A DNA stretch of 64,000 nucleotides from contig JAGYJF010000003.1 in assembly GCA_018402135.1 (NCBI GenBank), positions 434,001 through 498,000 of the forward strand, given 5' to 3'. Numbering within the stretch: position 1 is the stretch's first letter; each line of letters opens with the position of its first letter. Shown in pieces: positions 1 through 10,300 of this stretch. The position numbers were made by a program, and so were the translations under genes. Origin of the DNA: Flavobacteriaceae bacterium. GTDB taxonomy: Bacteria; Bacteroidota; Bacteroidia; Flavobacteriales; Flavobacteriaceae. Below the pieces are notes generated by a model, which worked only from the letters and a program-made list of their open reading frames with translations, was not told the DNA's origin and did no database searches.

Positions 1-587
1 TTTTCTTCTACCGGGTATATTATTTCAGTAGCATACCAAGTGTATAAAGTTTCAGTGTCTGTAGCTTCTAGAATCAAACCTGGAAGTCCGTGAAGCTTCC
101 ATGGTCCAGCAGAAATTGGGATATCTAAAGTATACCATGCGACGAATGTTCTGCCTCTAAAATTTACAATAGCTTTGTTACAATTAAAAGTTTTTATGGT
201 TTTAACATCATTTAAAAGTTGCCATTCTAAATTAACTGTAACATCATCTATTATAATTGGTTTGCCTTGATGCAATAAATTTTGTCGTATTGTATTCTTG
301 GCTCTATCAATAATTAAAGTGCTGCTATTACCGGCATCAACAATTTTAGGGGTCGTTATTTTATTATCAGCATCTGACGCTATTGGCCTATTTAATTCAA
401 ACTTTTTTTTATCGTCAATTGTCTTAATATATTGAGAAATCACATTATTAGCAAATAAAATAGTTTTAAAAGTAATTTGCCTATTATTTGTAAAAGTAAA
501 CGTCTCTTCATAGCTTACCCTTAATGTTTCTTGAGAGGAAACAACAGTGACAATAAGAAACAAGAAAACAGTTACAATTTTTTTCAT
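1..587 (-). CDS. GLPGLI family secreted protein (3' part outside window)
   Basis: A reading frame opens with an ATG at 587 and runs without a stop off the left edge (about 195 codons visible). It begins with a typical signal peptide (MKKIVTVFLFLIVTVVSSQ). Residues about 162-174 read GPWKLHGLPGLIL, the signature that gives the GLPGLI family its name. These are Bacteroidota-specific exported proteins of unknown function, often around 250-300 residues, so the C-terminal part is probably missing here. The gene starts 8 nt after the stop of the small secreted protein at 596-877, so the two are probably cotranscribed. The role is unknown; an envelope location is inferred from the signal peptide. 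Confidence 0.85.
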   Translation of the reverse strand, partial: MKKIVTVFLFLIVTVVSSQETLRVSYEETFTFTNNRQITFKTILFANNVISQYIKTIDDKKKFELNRPIASDADNKITTPKIVDAGNSSTLIIDRAKNTIRQNLLHQGKPIIIDDVTVNLEWQLLNDVKTIKTFNCNKAIVNFRGRTFVAWYTLDIPISAGPWKLHGLPGLILEATDTETLYTWYATEIIYPVEE

Positions 588-595
588 GGATTAAA

Positions 596-877
596 CTATT
601 GTTGAATAAAAGGCGCGATGTAAATATTATAATATGATTGAACTCTCCAACCACATTCGATAGCTGCTCCTAAACCATGCGTTTCTCCTAAATAAACTGT
701 CGTGGTATAGTATTCTATCTCACCTGTCATGATGTTTTCATAAGGTATTTCATAAACCCCATAACATTGTAAAAAATCTAAATTTTCGATTTCTAAATTT
801 TGTTTTTTTAAAACCCCATTACTGAATAGCGATAAACTTAGAAATGCTAATAAAAAAAACGATACTAATTTTTTCAT
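596..877 (-). CDS. small secreted protein of unknown function
   Basis: 93 residues. An N-terminal hydrophobic signal (MKKLVSFFLLAFLSLSLFS) is followed by a short mature part rich in Tyr, with two Cys (LQCYGVYEI and IECGWRV) that could pair in the periplasm. I do not recognise a family. It lies immediately upstream of the GLPGLI gene with an 8-nt gap, suggesting a two-gene operon. The start is supported by the Lys-Lys-hydrophobic signal sequence. It could be a helper of, or a decayed relative to, its neighbour, but nothing in the sequence decides this. Confidence 0.6.
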   Translation of the reverse strand: MKKLVSFFLLAFLSLSLFSNGVLKKQNLEIENLDFLQCYGVYEIPYENIMTGEIEYYTTTVYLGETHGLGAAIECGWRVQSYYNIYIAPFIQQ

Positions 878-1220
878 AATTTAATTAATTTTAAGTCAAC
901 TTTGATTAAAAGTTGACCTATTAAAATATTCTACATTTAGAAGTTTTGTAAGAAGTTTTGTAAGAAGTTTTGGTTTTTAAAATAAAAAACTGACGCCAGT
1001 TATGTTGCAACGGGTGTAAATACCTAAAAGAGGCTAGGTCTTCTTAAACTAACTATAAGAGGGATTTACATTGTAAATGTATATATATATATATATAAAC
1101 TACAAATTATTTATGAGAATTTTTTTAAGAAAGTTTTCAAACAATCTTTAAAAATGATTTTAACCCTTGATATTACTGTAAATATCAATATTAAAAATAT
1201 TTTCTTGCATACAACAATTT
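878..1220. other. intergenic region with short tandem repeats
   Basis: No convincing gene in about 340 bases. It holds a direct repeat of the 12-mer TAAGAAGTTTTG near 938-972, an alternating AT tract near 1079-1098, and a hairpin near 1163-1186 (TTGATATT paired with AATATCAA) without a T-tract. The leader and promoter of the minus-strand pair at 1-877 should lie in the left part. Confidence 0.5.
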
Positions 1221-2243
1221 CTAATCTAAGCTATTTGGCTCATAATCAAAAGGCAAACTGTCGCCAATGCGTTGGCTACCCATGTCACCAACAAATAAAA
1301 CTTTATTAATAGGTGCATAATTGCCATACTGGTCTACGACAAACACGGTATCGGTCGCTAGTAATGATGATTGTGCCTTCTTGTTATAAAGTATGGTAAC
1401 TTGTTCCTCTAGAACCACTTGCTTTATATTCGGGTTTTCGTGTTTTGAAGTTTTAAAATAATCCCAAGGATTGACCATAAAGCCTTTAAAGAAAATTTGA
1501 TAGTCGTAGGCCTCCAGCTGTTCGCGATACAAAGCACGCATAAAATGCTGTACAGAACCGTTATAGGCTTTTAACCGATTTTTTTGAGTGCGATTCTTAT
1601 CCCGATCAAGTAGCGGTTTATAATACGATGTACCTAAATAAATTACCGACTTGTTATTAAAAACATTATTCCTTTCATCTACGTAATTATAAATGATTTC
1701 GAAATCAATTATATCATAAGCTATTTCGTATTGTAGTTTTGAATTTTGTACAATTACGGGATTTTTACTGGTAGCTGTTAGCGTCTTTGTCGGTTTGTGA
1801 TAGCGCAAAATAAGGTCGTTTTCATTGAGAATTTTACAGGATTTTGCCCACGTAGAAGTTCCTAAAAATTCCTTTCTAAATTGTCGTAACTTTTGTTTTC
1901 GGGTTAAACCGTCGTTGGTGTTGATAATAACTTCATCTAAGCTGTCGGTTTGCTCTTTCAGTTCTATGTTTAAAAAACTTAGAGTTCTATAGTCGGCAAT
2001 CATTTGCTTTTCAAAACCCAAAAAAGAAATTACTAAAACCGATTGTACAGCATCGTTATAATCTATAGAAAACTCGCCTTTTGTATTGGTGGTAGTGCCC
2101 AAAGTAGTGTTATCAAAATACACCGTGGCTGTTTCTATCGGTAGGTTGGTTTGGGCATCTACAACACGACCTTTAAGGGTTTGGCCTTGTGCAATAAAGA
2201 CTATAAACAACCCACATAAAACACACCATTGTTTACAACTCAT
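1221..2243 (-). CDS. carboxypeptidase-like regulatory domain protein
   Basis: 340 residues with a signal peptide ending near AQGQ. Residues about 23-95 form a CarboxypepD_reg-like beta-sandwich (LKGRVVDAQTNLPIETATV, then TNTKGEFSIDY), the module that also begins many TonB-dependent receptors. The rest (about 110-340) is a conserved Bacteroidota region with no catalytic motif I recognise. The protein is probably periplasmic or attached to the outer membrane. Its start codon lies inside the end of the upstream acyltransferase gene (11-nt overlap), so translation is probably coupled. The molecular function is unknown. Confidence 0.8.
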   Translation of the reverse strand: MSCKQWCVLCGLFIVFIAQGQTLKGRVVDAQTNLPIETATVYFDNTTLGTTTNTKGEFSIDYNDAVQSVLVISFLGFEKQMIADYRTLSFLNIELKEQTDSLDEVIINTNDGLTRKQKLRQFRKEFLGTSTWAKSCKILNENDLILRYHKPTKTLTATSKNPVIVQNSKLQYEIAYDIIDFEIIYNYVDERNNVFNNKSVIYLGTSYYKPLLDRDKNRTQKNRLKAYNGSVQHFMRALYREQLEAYDYQIFFKGFMVNPWDYFKTSKHENPNIKQVVLEEQVTILYNKKAQSSLLATDTVFVVDQYGNYAPINKVLFVGDMGSQRIGDSLPFDYEPNSLD

Positions 2244-4062
2244 TATTTCCGGAAAACTTGCGCTCTAATTCTGCCTGAAACTCTTCCATAACTGGTCTCA
2301 CAGTACTTTCCGGAAGATCGGCAATTTTTATATACATCAATCCATCTACCGAGTTGTTAAACAGCGGATCTACATTAAAAGCGACCAATTTGGCGTTTTG
2401 CTTGATATACTTTTTAAGTAAAACAGGTAATCTTAAGGCACCTGGTTCTACTTCATCTATAATTTTATCGAATTTATTAAGATCAGCCTCTGTAGCATCG
2501 AACACAAAATCCTTGTCAGCATCTTTCAGCTTCACCTTAAATTCTTTTTTTGGATGCACATATTGCGCAACATAGGGGTCGTAATAATGCGATTTCATAA
2601 ATTCAATCATCAAACTTTTAGAAAAATTTGAAAACTGATTGCTAATACTCACACCACCTATTAAATAGTTGTGCTCTGGATATCGCAATGTAGTATGCAC
2701 AATGCCTTTCCAAAGCAGAAAAAGTGGCATTGGTTTTTGTTGGTATTCTTTAATGATGAAAGCGCGCCCCATTTCAATGGACTCACTCATCATTTTATAT
2801 AATTCGGGTTCAAACCTAAATAAATCTTGAAGGTAAAATCCGTCTATTCCGTAGCGGGCAAAAATTTGCGAACCCAAGCCCATGCGGTAGGCGCCAGCTA
2901 AGCATTTTGCTTCATTATCCCATAAAAATAAATGGTGGTAGTAGGTGTCAAAAGTATCTAAATCAATGTCTTTATTGGTGCCTTCACCAATAGCTCTAAA
3001 GGTTATTTCACGAAGTCGACCAATTTCTCTCAAAATATTCGGAATGTCTTTTGCTTGCGCCAAAAACACTTCGTAATTTTTACTAGTAAGTAGTTTTAGT
3101 TCCTTACTTTTTAAATGCTCAACTTCTTGGGCCATTAAACCTGAATCGACGGGCGTTACAATATTTTTTGGTAGTTTATGAACTTTTAAAGACGACTGTA
3201 AGTTTTTCAGAATTTTCTCTCTAGGCTCAAAAATATTGGACAGCATGTAGGTTTTTCTCCTTAAGAATTCTGAAAGTTGTGCTATCTCTGTATGTTCTTT
3301 TTGATCGGCTACACTAATTGGCTTGCCAATACGCACTTTAATTACCCGATTTTTTTGGGTTAACAACTCCGATGGTAGTTTGGCTGTCCTTAGGGTATCG
3401 TTTATCTTAGATAATCGGTAAAATAGTTTGCTGTTTTTAGCGTGAAAATAAATGGGCACTACCGGTACTTCTGCTTTTTTAATGAGTTTTATAGCAGCAT
3501 CTTCCCAAGGTCTGTCAACCACAAGTTTTCCATCGCGATACGTGGAGACCTCACCAGCCGGAAAAATTCCCAAAGGATGACCGCCGTTTAAATGAGAGAG
3601 TGCGCTCTTAAATCCAGCGATACTGCTTTTAACATCTTTACGGTCTTCAAAAGGGTTCACTGGCATTATGTAAGGCGCCATAGGTTCAATTCGGTGTAAC
3701 AAGAAATTGGCAATGATTTTGAAATCGTCGCGTTGCTCTAACATAAGTTTCAACAACAAAATACCGTCAATGCCGCCTAGTGGATGATTAGAAACTGTAA
3801 TATAAGCGCCATCTTTTGGCAGGCGGTTTAAATCTTCGTCAGGAATTTCGAATTTGATTTGAAATTCATCCAAAATACTATTAAGAAAAGGCAAATCGCT
3901 TAAATGCTTGTTACGGTTATAAATAGTATTAATAGTTGATATTTTGAGTAGTTTCATCAAAATCCAACCAAAAAAAGTTCCAAAAACACCATATTTATCT
4001 GCTTTAACAGCAATTGCAATTTCTTTAGCGCTTACTAAACCTTTGTCTTGTTGGCTGTTCAT
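2233..4062 (-). CDS. OlsF-like bifunctional acyltransferase (amino-acid lipid synthesis)
   Basis: 609 residues with two acyltransferase halves. The N-terminal half is PlsC/LPLAT-like: VSNHPLGGID gives the His/Asp pair (spaced HX5D rather than the usual HX4D), followed by an IFPAGEVST motif. The C-terminal half (about 330-600) resembles the OlsB/hemolysin-type GNAT acyltransferase (LREITFRAIGEGTN, then FDTYYHHLFLWD and AYRMG). In ornithine- and glycine-lipid synthesis the OlsB-type enzyme N-acylates the amino acid and the OlsA-type enzyme adds the second acyl chain. OlsF proteins, reported from Serratia and Flavobacterium, fuse both. The amino acid used here (ornithine or glycine) cannot be read from the sequence. 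The downstream gene overlaps its 3' end. Confidence 0.72.
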   Translation of the reverse strand: MNSQQDKGLVSAKEIAIAVKADKYGVFGTFFGWILMKLLKISTINTIYNRNKHLSDLPFLNSILDEFQIKFEIPDEDLNRLPKDGAYITVSNHPLGGIDGILLLKLMLEQRDDFKIIANFLLHRIEPMAPYIMPVNPFEDRKDVKSSIAGFKSALSHLNGGHPLGIFPAGEVSTYRDGKLVVDRPWEDAAIKLIKKAEVPVVPIYFHAKNSKLFYRLSKINDTLRTAKLPSELLTQKNRVIKVRIGKPISVADQKEHTEIAQLSEFLRRKTYMLSNIFEPREKILKNLQSSLKVHKLPKNIVTPVDSGLMAQEVEHLKSKELKLLTSKNYEVFLAQAKDIPNILREIGRLREITFRAIGEGTNKDIDLDTFDTYYHHLFLWDNEAKCLAGAYRMGLGSQIFARYGIDGFYLQDLFRFEPELYKMMSESIEMGRAFIIKEYQQKPMPLFLLWKGIVHTTLRYPEHNYLIGGVSISNQFSNFSKSLMIEFMKSHYYDPYVAQYVHPKKEFKVKLKDADKDFVFDATEADLNKFDKIIDEVEPGALRLPVLLKKYIKQNAKLVAFNVDPLFNNSVDGLMYIKIADLPESTVRPVMEEFQAELERKFSGNNEL

Positions 4063-4188
4063 TTGATTCTTGTATATGTTTCTAAAAAAACGGCGCTAGC
4101 TTTAAGGCAAACAAAATGTCTTTTAAACATATCGGTTGGAATTATATTAATAATATGGTATTTTGTATTCACAAATGTAGTGAAATGT

Positions 4189-5439
4189 TTATTTTGTTAC
4201 TATTTGCACAGTTTCCTGAGTTAATTGCTTTAAAAGCACAGTTTTATCTGCCTCAATCGATTTTAAGGCTTGTGCATCGTAATGCCTTATGGTGTACAAA
4301 GATACATTTTCGTAATGGGTAATTTTGAACTTGGCTTTTAAGTGTTGTAACAATTTTTCTAGGTTGTTGTAAATATTATCAACACAAACCGAAAAACTAA
4401 TGGCAGAATTTTGAATCACATCTACTTTCATTTTATAATGATGCAATAATTTGAAAATTTCGCTTATGTTTTCTTCAACGATATATGAAAAATCTAAAGA
4501 TGACATTTTGATAAGAACCTGATTTTTCTTAACAATAAAACAGGGCACATTGGGTTCAATGCCAATGCCTTTTCCTACCATGGTGCCAGGGTTTTCAGGA
4601 TTTAAAAACGACTTCACAAATAGTGGTATTTCTTTACCTTGTAGCGGTTGTAAAGTTTTAGGGTGTATAACCGAAGCGCCATAAAAGGCTAACTCAATCG
4701 CTTCACGGTAAGATATATTGTTGAGTAATTGGGCGTTTTCAAAATACCTAGGATCGGCGTTAAGAACACCTGGAACATCTTTCCAAATAGTAACGCTCTC
4801 AGCGTTTAGGCAATAAGCAAAAATGGCGGCGGTATAATCGCTACCTTCTCTTCCTAAAGTGGTGGTAAAATTATTGTCGTCGCTCCCTAAAAAGCCTTGG
4901 GTGATATTAAGTGTTTTAGGGTTGAAGCGTTCATTGATTTGTTGTTGGGTTACAAACCAGTTTACGTTGGCACGACGGTAATAATTATCGGTTTTAATAA
5001 ATTCTCTAACATCAATCCATAAGTTGTCCATGCCGATGTGCTGCAAGTAGGCACTAATAATTATTGTTGAAACCAATTCGCCATAACCAATAACCTGATC
5101 GTAAACAAAGTTATAATCGGGGGATTTACTACGTTTAAAAAAACTACTTAATTCATCAAATAGTTCGTTTACTTTTTTAAATACTTCGTGCCGGTCATGC
5201 TCGAAAAGATCTAAAAGTATTTCGTTGTGATATTTTTTAACTTCCTGAATTGAGCTTTGTAATTCTGCTTTATTATCGAAGTAGTTTTTGATAACTATTT
5301 CTAGAGCATTGGTAGTTTTACCCATCGCAGACACTACAATTAAAGTGTTTTCATGGCCAACAGTTTTTAAAACCTTTACCATATTGTTAACACCAGCGGC
5401 ATCCTTAACCGAAGCACCGCCAAATTTAAAAACACGCAT
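4189..5439 (-). CDS. lysC: aspartate kinase
   Basis: 416 residues. Aspartokinase phosphorylates aspartate, the first step to lysine, threonine, methionine and diaminopimelate. The N-terminal KFGGASVKD (residues 5-13) is the phosphate-binding signature of the amino-acid kinase fold. TLGREGSDYTAAIFA and WKDVPGVLNADPR are further conserved kinase motifs. The C-terminal 120 residues (from about IEPNVPCFIVKKNQ) are ACT-like and may carry feedback control. It is monofunctional, with no fused homoserine dehydrogenase or decarboxylase. It begins 4 nt after the stop of a GNAT gene, implying an operon. The symbol follows the usual monofunctional name; the isozyme class is not determined. Confidence 0.9.
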   Translation of the reverse strand: MRVFKFGGASVKDAAGVNNMVKVLKTVGHENTLIVVSAMGKTTNALEIVIKNYFDNKAELQSSIQEVKKYHNEILLDLFEHDRHEVFKKVNELFDELSSFFKRSKSPDYNFVYDQVIGYGELVSTIIISAYLQHIGMDNLWIDVREFIKTDNYYRRANVNWFVTQQQINERFNPKTLNITQGFLGSDDNNFTTTLGREGSDYTAAIFAYCLNAESVTIWKDVPGVLNADPRYFENAQLLNNISYREAIELAFYGASVIHPKTLQPLQGKEIPLFVKSFLNPENPGTMVGKGIGIEPNVPCFIVKKNQVLIKMSSLDFSYIVEENISEIFKLLHHYKMKVDVIQNSAISFSVCVDNIYNNLEKLLQHLKAKFKITHYENVSLYTIRHYDAQALKSIEADKTVLLKQLTQETVQIVTK

Positions 5440-5443
5440 ATTA

Positions 5444-5914
5444 TTATTGAGTATTGTAATTATTAATTCCGTTTTCGTTTAAATGAACCACACGCCATGT
5501 GTCTAAAATGTTAGCGCCGCGTTGTTGGTAAAATTTTATAGCATCGGTGTTCCAATCTAAAACTTCCCAACTAATCCGTTTTACACCTAAGCATTTCCCG
5601 TAATTTACCACGGAATCGAGTAGTGCTGCACCAATACCTTGACCTCTAAATTTTTGATTTACAATTAAATCTTCAAGGTGAAGCACCGTTCCTTTCCAGG
5701 TTGAAAAACGGGTGAATACCAACGCCATTCCAATTATTTCATTTGAAACTTCAGCAACAAAACACTTAAATTCAGGGTTTTTACTAAAGCCTGCGTTGAT
5801 GAGATATGCTTCTGTTACTTCAACAGCATCGGGTTCTTTTTCAAAAACAGCAAGTTCTGTTATTAAATTTAAAACAGACTTCATATCGGTTACCTTGGCT
5901 TCTCTAATGTTCAT
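5444..5914 (-). CDS. GNAT family N-acetyltransferase (diamine acetyltransferase-like)
   Basis: 156 residues, a single GNAT domain. HLEDLIVNQKFRGQGIGAALL is the acetyl-CoA-binding motif A with the R/Q-x-x-G-x-G/A loop. WEVLDWNTDAIKFYQQRGA is the usual C-terminal motif of the spermidine/thialysine acetyltransferase subgroup, and the start NIREAKVTDMKSVLNLITELAVFEKEPD also fits that subgroup. The substrate is uncertain. It is the first gene of a pair with aspartate kinase (4-nt gap) and diverges from fbp, so a shared promoter region lies at about 5915-6040. Confidence 0.8.
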   Translation of the reverse strand: MNIREAKVTDMKSVLNLITELAVFEKEPDAVEVTEAYLINAGFSKNPEFKCFVAEVSNEIIGMALVFTRFSTWKGTVLHLEDLIVNQKFRGQGIGAALLDSVVNYGKCLGVKRISWEVLDWNTDAIKFYQQRGANILDTWRVVHLNENGINNYNTQ

Positions 5915-6040
5915 AATTATGTTGTCTTTAAAGCGTACAAAGATAGCGGAAACTAAATGAAAATTTGTGATAATTTCTATTTACGAAAACGTTATAGTTT
6001 ATTTAATTATTCGATATTTGTACCACATAATCTACCTGAC

Positions 6041-7048
6041 ATGCATCAAAAGAATAAAACTTTAGGCGAATTTATTATTGAAAATCAATCAGCATTTAAA
6101 TATACTTCTGGGGAGCTTTCTAGACTTATCAATTCTATTAGATTAGCAGCAAAAGTTGTTAATCACGAAGTAAACAAAGCTGGGTTGGTTGATATAATTG
6201 GCGATGCAGGTGATCAAAACATTCAAGGTGAAAACCAACAAAAACTAGATGTTTATGCCAATTTAAAATTTATTCAAACCTTAACAAACCGAAATATTGT
6301 TTGTGGTATTGCCAGCGAAGAGGAAGATAGTTTTATTAGTATTAACAGTCAGGATGAAAATCATCAAAATAAATACATTGTACTTATCGACCCACTTGAT
6401 GGTTCTACTAATATTGATGTTAATGTTTCAGTTGGCACTATTTTTTCAATCTATCGTCGTGTCACACCTATCGGTACACCAGTAACCATTGAAGATTTTT
6501 TGCAACAGGGAAATCAGCAAGTAGCGGCAGGTTATGTAATTTATGGCACATCAACCATGTTGGTTTACACCACGGGTTGTGGTGTTAATGGCTTTACGCT
6601 AAACCCAGCAATTGGCTCGTTTTATTTATCGCATCCCAATATGGAGTTTCCGGCAGATGGTAAAATATATTCGGTAAATGAAGGCAATTACATTCATTTC
6701 CCATTAGGCATTAAAAATTACATTAAATACTGTCAAATGGAAGAGGATGACAGACCTTATACTTCAAGATATATCGGCTCTTTGGTGTCCGATTTTCACA
6801 GAAACATGATAAAAGGTGGTATTTATATGTATCCGAAAAGCTCTAAAATGGGTAATGGAAAACTAAGGCTTTTATACGAATGTAATCCCATGGCGTTTTT
6901 AGCCGAACAAGCCAATGGCAAGGCAAGCGATGGCTTTACCAGAATAATGGACATCCAACCAACAGAACTGCACGAACGCGTGCCATTTATTTGTGGCAGC
7001 CGCAATATGGTTGAAAAAGCTGAAGAATTTATGCGTAAATACTCGTAA
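6041..7048 (+). CDS. fbp: class 1 fructose-1,6-bisphosphatase
   Basis: 335 residues from the ATG at 6041. The frame is open upstream to an ATG at 5957, but the family start ([15 protein letters not shown]) and usual length of about 330 residues favour 6041. The enzyme hydrolyses fructose 1,6-bisphosphate to fructose 6-phosphate in gluconeogenesis. [20 protein letters not shown] is the metal/phosphate-binding signature of class 1 FBPases, and [20 protein letters not shown] and [16 protein letters not shown] are conserved active-site stretches. It stands alone, diverging from the GNAT gene and followed by mfd on the same strand after about 280 bases. Confidence 0.93.
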   Translation: MHQKNKTLGEFIIENQSAFKYTSGELSRLINSIRLAAKVVNHEVNKAGLVDIIGDAGDQNIQGENQQKLDVYANLKFIQTLTNRNIVCGIASEEEDSFISINSQDENHQNKYIVLIDPLDGSTNIDVNVSVGTIFSIYRRVTPIGTPVTIEDFLQQGNQQVAAGYVIYGTSTMLVYTTGCGVNGFTLNPAIGSFYLSHPNMEFPADGKIYSVNEGNYIHFPLGIKNYIKYCQMEEDDRPYTSRYIGSLVSDFHRNMIKGGIYMYPKSSKMGNGKLRLLYECNPMAFLAEQANGKASDGFTRIMDIQPTELHERVPFICGSRNMVEKAEEFMRKYS

Positions 7049-7304
7049 AACTCATTAATTCATAATAGGATAAAATCGGTATATTTTCAGATCCAGAAAT
7101 ATCAGAACTAATGGCTCATGAATTAAAATTTTTCTCCGCGAATCGTTTATGATGCCGCAAGTCATACCAACACACTCAATAGCCGTAAAATAATGTCTAT
7201 TACACTTTTTAAGCAAAACAAGATTACAAAATCGAAAAGGAATAATTTCAAAATACCTTTATAAATGATGGTTTTTAGCTTCAAAAAATCATTTAAAATT
7301 TATG

Positions 7305-7312
7305 TAATTTTG
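7305..7312 (+). promoter_or_regulatory. putative -7 promoter element of mfd
   Basis: TAATTTTG matches the Bacteroidota -7 consensus TAnnTTTG and sits 18 nt before the mfd start codon. No clear -33 TTTG element is seen. Confidence 0.35.
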
Positions 7313-7330
7313 CCATTCAAATTTTAAAAC

Positions 7331-10300
7331 TTGAATAGCTCCTTAATCGCGCAGTATTATAAACAGAGTTCAGCACTTGAAAATCTGGTAAAAACTATTG
7401 CCCATTCTGAACCTAGCGGCAATCAAAACATTCATTTAAAAGGTCTTGTGGGTTCGTCGCTTTCTTTTGTAATTTCTGAAAGCTTTAAAAGTACAAATCT
7501 TCCCTATTTAATCATTTTCAACGATAAGGAAGAAGCTGCTTTTTACCTTAACGATTTAGAGCAATTACACAACGAAAAAGATGTATTGTTCTATCCTGGA
7601 AGTTACCGCAGGCCCTATCAAATTGAAGAAACCGATAATGCAAATGTGCTACTGAGAGCCGAGGTTCTCAACCGCATAAACTCACGCAAAAAACCATCTA
7701 TAATTGTTACCTATCCCGATGCGCTATTCGAAAAAGTAGTAACCAAGCGCGAATTGGAGAAAAACACTTTAAAAATTTCAGTCGGGGATTCGCTTTCTAT
7801 CGATTTTGTTAATGAAGTTTTATTTGAATATAAATTTAAGCGCGTCGATTTTGTAACTGAACCAGGAGATTTTTCAGTGCGCGGCGGCATAGTTGATGTG
7901 TTTTCGTTTTCGCATGATGAACCCTATAGAATTGAATTCTTCGGCAATGAAATTGATAGCATTCGCACCTTTGATGTGGAAACACAATTATCAACCGAAC
8001 GCATCAAAAAAATAAGCGTCATTCCAAATGTTGCTAATAAATTCTTAGAAGAGAGTCGCGAAAGTTTCCTTAGTTATATTAGTCAAAATAGTTGTGTGCT
8101 GATTAAAGATGCAGGTATGTTATTTAATCGTATTGAAGACTATTATCAAAAAGCGACACAAACCTTTAAAACCTTAGCTTCCGAATTAAAACACGCCTCA
8201 CCAGATGCGTTGTTTTGCAATCAGGAATTACTCAAAAAACAGCTGCTAAATTTTAATGTAGTTGAATTCGGTAGTGAAAGTTATTTTAACACTAAACAAT
8301 CAATTGAATTTAAAACATCGCCACAACCAGCTTTTAATAAACAATTTAACTTATTAATTGACGACTTAAACAGTCTTCATCAAGATGGTTTTACCAATTA
8401 TATTGCTTGTGTTAGCGAACAGCAAGCCAAACGATTCCACGATATTTTTGAAGATGTAGGGCAAGTCGTTCATTATAAAACAGTGGTGCTTTCATTGTAC
8501 AAAGGTTTTATTGATTATCACCAAAAAATTGCTGTTTATACCGACCACGAAATATTTGACCGTTACCATAAATTTCATCTAAAAAATGGTTATGCCAAAA
8601 AACAGGCCATCACATTAAAAGAACTTACCAACCTAGAAATTGGTGACTATGTAACGCATATAGATCATGGTATTGGTAAGTTTGGCGGACTTCAAAAAAT
8701 AGATGTTGAAGGCACCATGCAAGAGGCCATAAAATTGGTTTACGGCGATCGTGATGTGTTGTATTTGAGCATTCATTCTTTACACAAAATCACAAAATTT
8801 AATGGCAAAGACGGCAAGCCACCAAAAATCTATAAGCTAGGCAGCACAGCTTGGAAAACCTTAAAGCAAAAAACAAAGTCGCGCGTAAAAGAAGTGGCGT
8901 TTAACCTTATAAAGTTGTATGCAAAGCGTAAAGTAAGAACAGGATTTCAATACGCACCAGACAGTTATTTACAGCATGAACTAGAAGCTTCGTTTGTTTA
9001 TGAGGACACGCCAGACCAAAGTACTGCTACAGCAGATATTAAAGCCGACATGGAAAGTGAACGTCCGATGGATCGTTTGGTTTGTGGTGATGTGGGATTT
9101 GGCAAAACCGAAGTAGCCATTCGCGCAGCTTTTAAAGCTGTTGATAATAGTAAGCAGGTTGCAGTTTTGGTACCAACTACCATTTTGGCGTATCAGCATT
9201 TCCGAACCTTTTCTGAACGTTTAAAAGATTTACCAGTTACGGTAAACTACCTTAACCGCTTTAGAACGGCCAAAGAGCGCCGAGAAACACTCACCGATTT
9301 AGAAAACGGCAAAGTTGATATTATTATCGGTACACATCAATTGGTAAATGCAGCGGTAAAGTTTAAAGATTTAGGCTTGCTCATTGTAGATGAAGAGCAA
9401 AAATTTGGAGTTGCAGTTAAAGAAAAACTTAAAACCTTAAAGGAAAACGTAGATGTATTGACACTCACAGCTACGCCCATTCCACGAACCTTGCAGTTTA
9501 GCTTGATGGCAGCTAGAGATTTGTCGGTTATCAATACAGCGCCGCCAAACAGATTTCCTATAGAAAGCAAAGTGATACGATTTAGTGAAACTACCATCCG
9601 AGATGCGGTGAGTTATGAGATTGAGCGTGGTGGTCAAATATTTTTTATCCATAACCGTATTGAAAATATAAAGGAAGTTGCCGGAATGATTCAACGTTTG
9701 GTTCCTGATGCCAAAATTGGAATCGGTCACGGCCAGATGGATGGAAAAAAGCTCGAGCAGCTAATGCTCGGATTTGTAAATGGCGAGTTTGATGTCTTGG
9801 TAAGTACTACTATAGTTGAAAGTGGTTTAGACGTTCCTAACGCTAACACCATTTTTATTAATAATGCTAATAATTTTGGATTGAGCGATTTGCATCAAAT
9901 GCGCGGACGTGTTGGCCGAAGCAACAAAAAGGCTTTTTGTTATTTTATCACACCCGAGTACAGTGCGATGACCAATGATGCACGCAAACGCATCACAGCA
10001 TTAGAGCAATTTACTGCCTTAGGGAGTGGTTTTAATATTGCTATGAAAGATTTAGAAATTAGAGGTGCAGGTGATTTGTTAGGTGGTGAACAAAGTGGGT
10101 TTATTAATGAGATTGGGTTTGACACCTATCAGAAAATATTAAGCGAAGCAATAGAAGAACTTAAGGAAAACGAGTTTAAAGACCTTTATAAGGACGATAC
10201 CAAACCGAAAAACTATGTAAAGGATATCACCATAGATACAAATTTTGAATTGTTGTTTCCAGACGATTATGTGAATAATATCAGTGAACGTCTCAATCTT

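Noticed and set aside
1079-1098. Alternating AT tract as a regulatory element or origin
   Set aside because: Common in AT-rich intergenic DNA; no DnaA boxes or replication genes are near.
5957-6040. Upstream extension of fbp from an ATG at 5957
   Set aside because: It would add 28 residues unlike the family; the ATG at 6041 gives the normal length and N-terminus.
7049-7330. Possible gene remnant between fbp and mfd (frame ending near 7264)
   Set aside because: A short open frame exists (reading VYDAASHTNTLNSRK) but it has no start, no recognisable family and no supporting context.
9337-9730. Minus-strand frames opposite mfd
   Set aside because: They lie inside the conserved helicase region and mirror its codon pattern.
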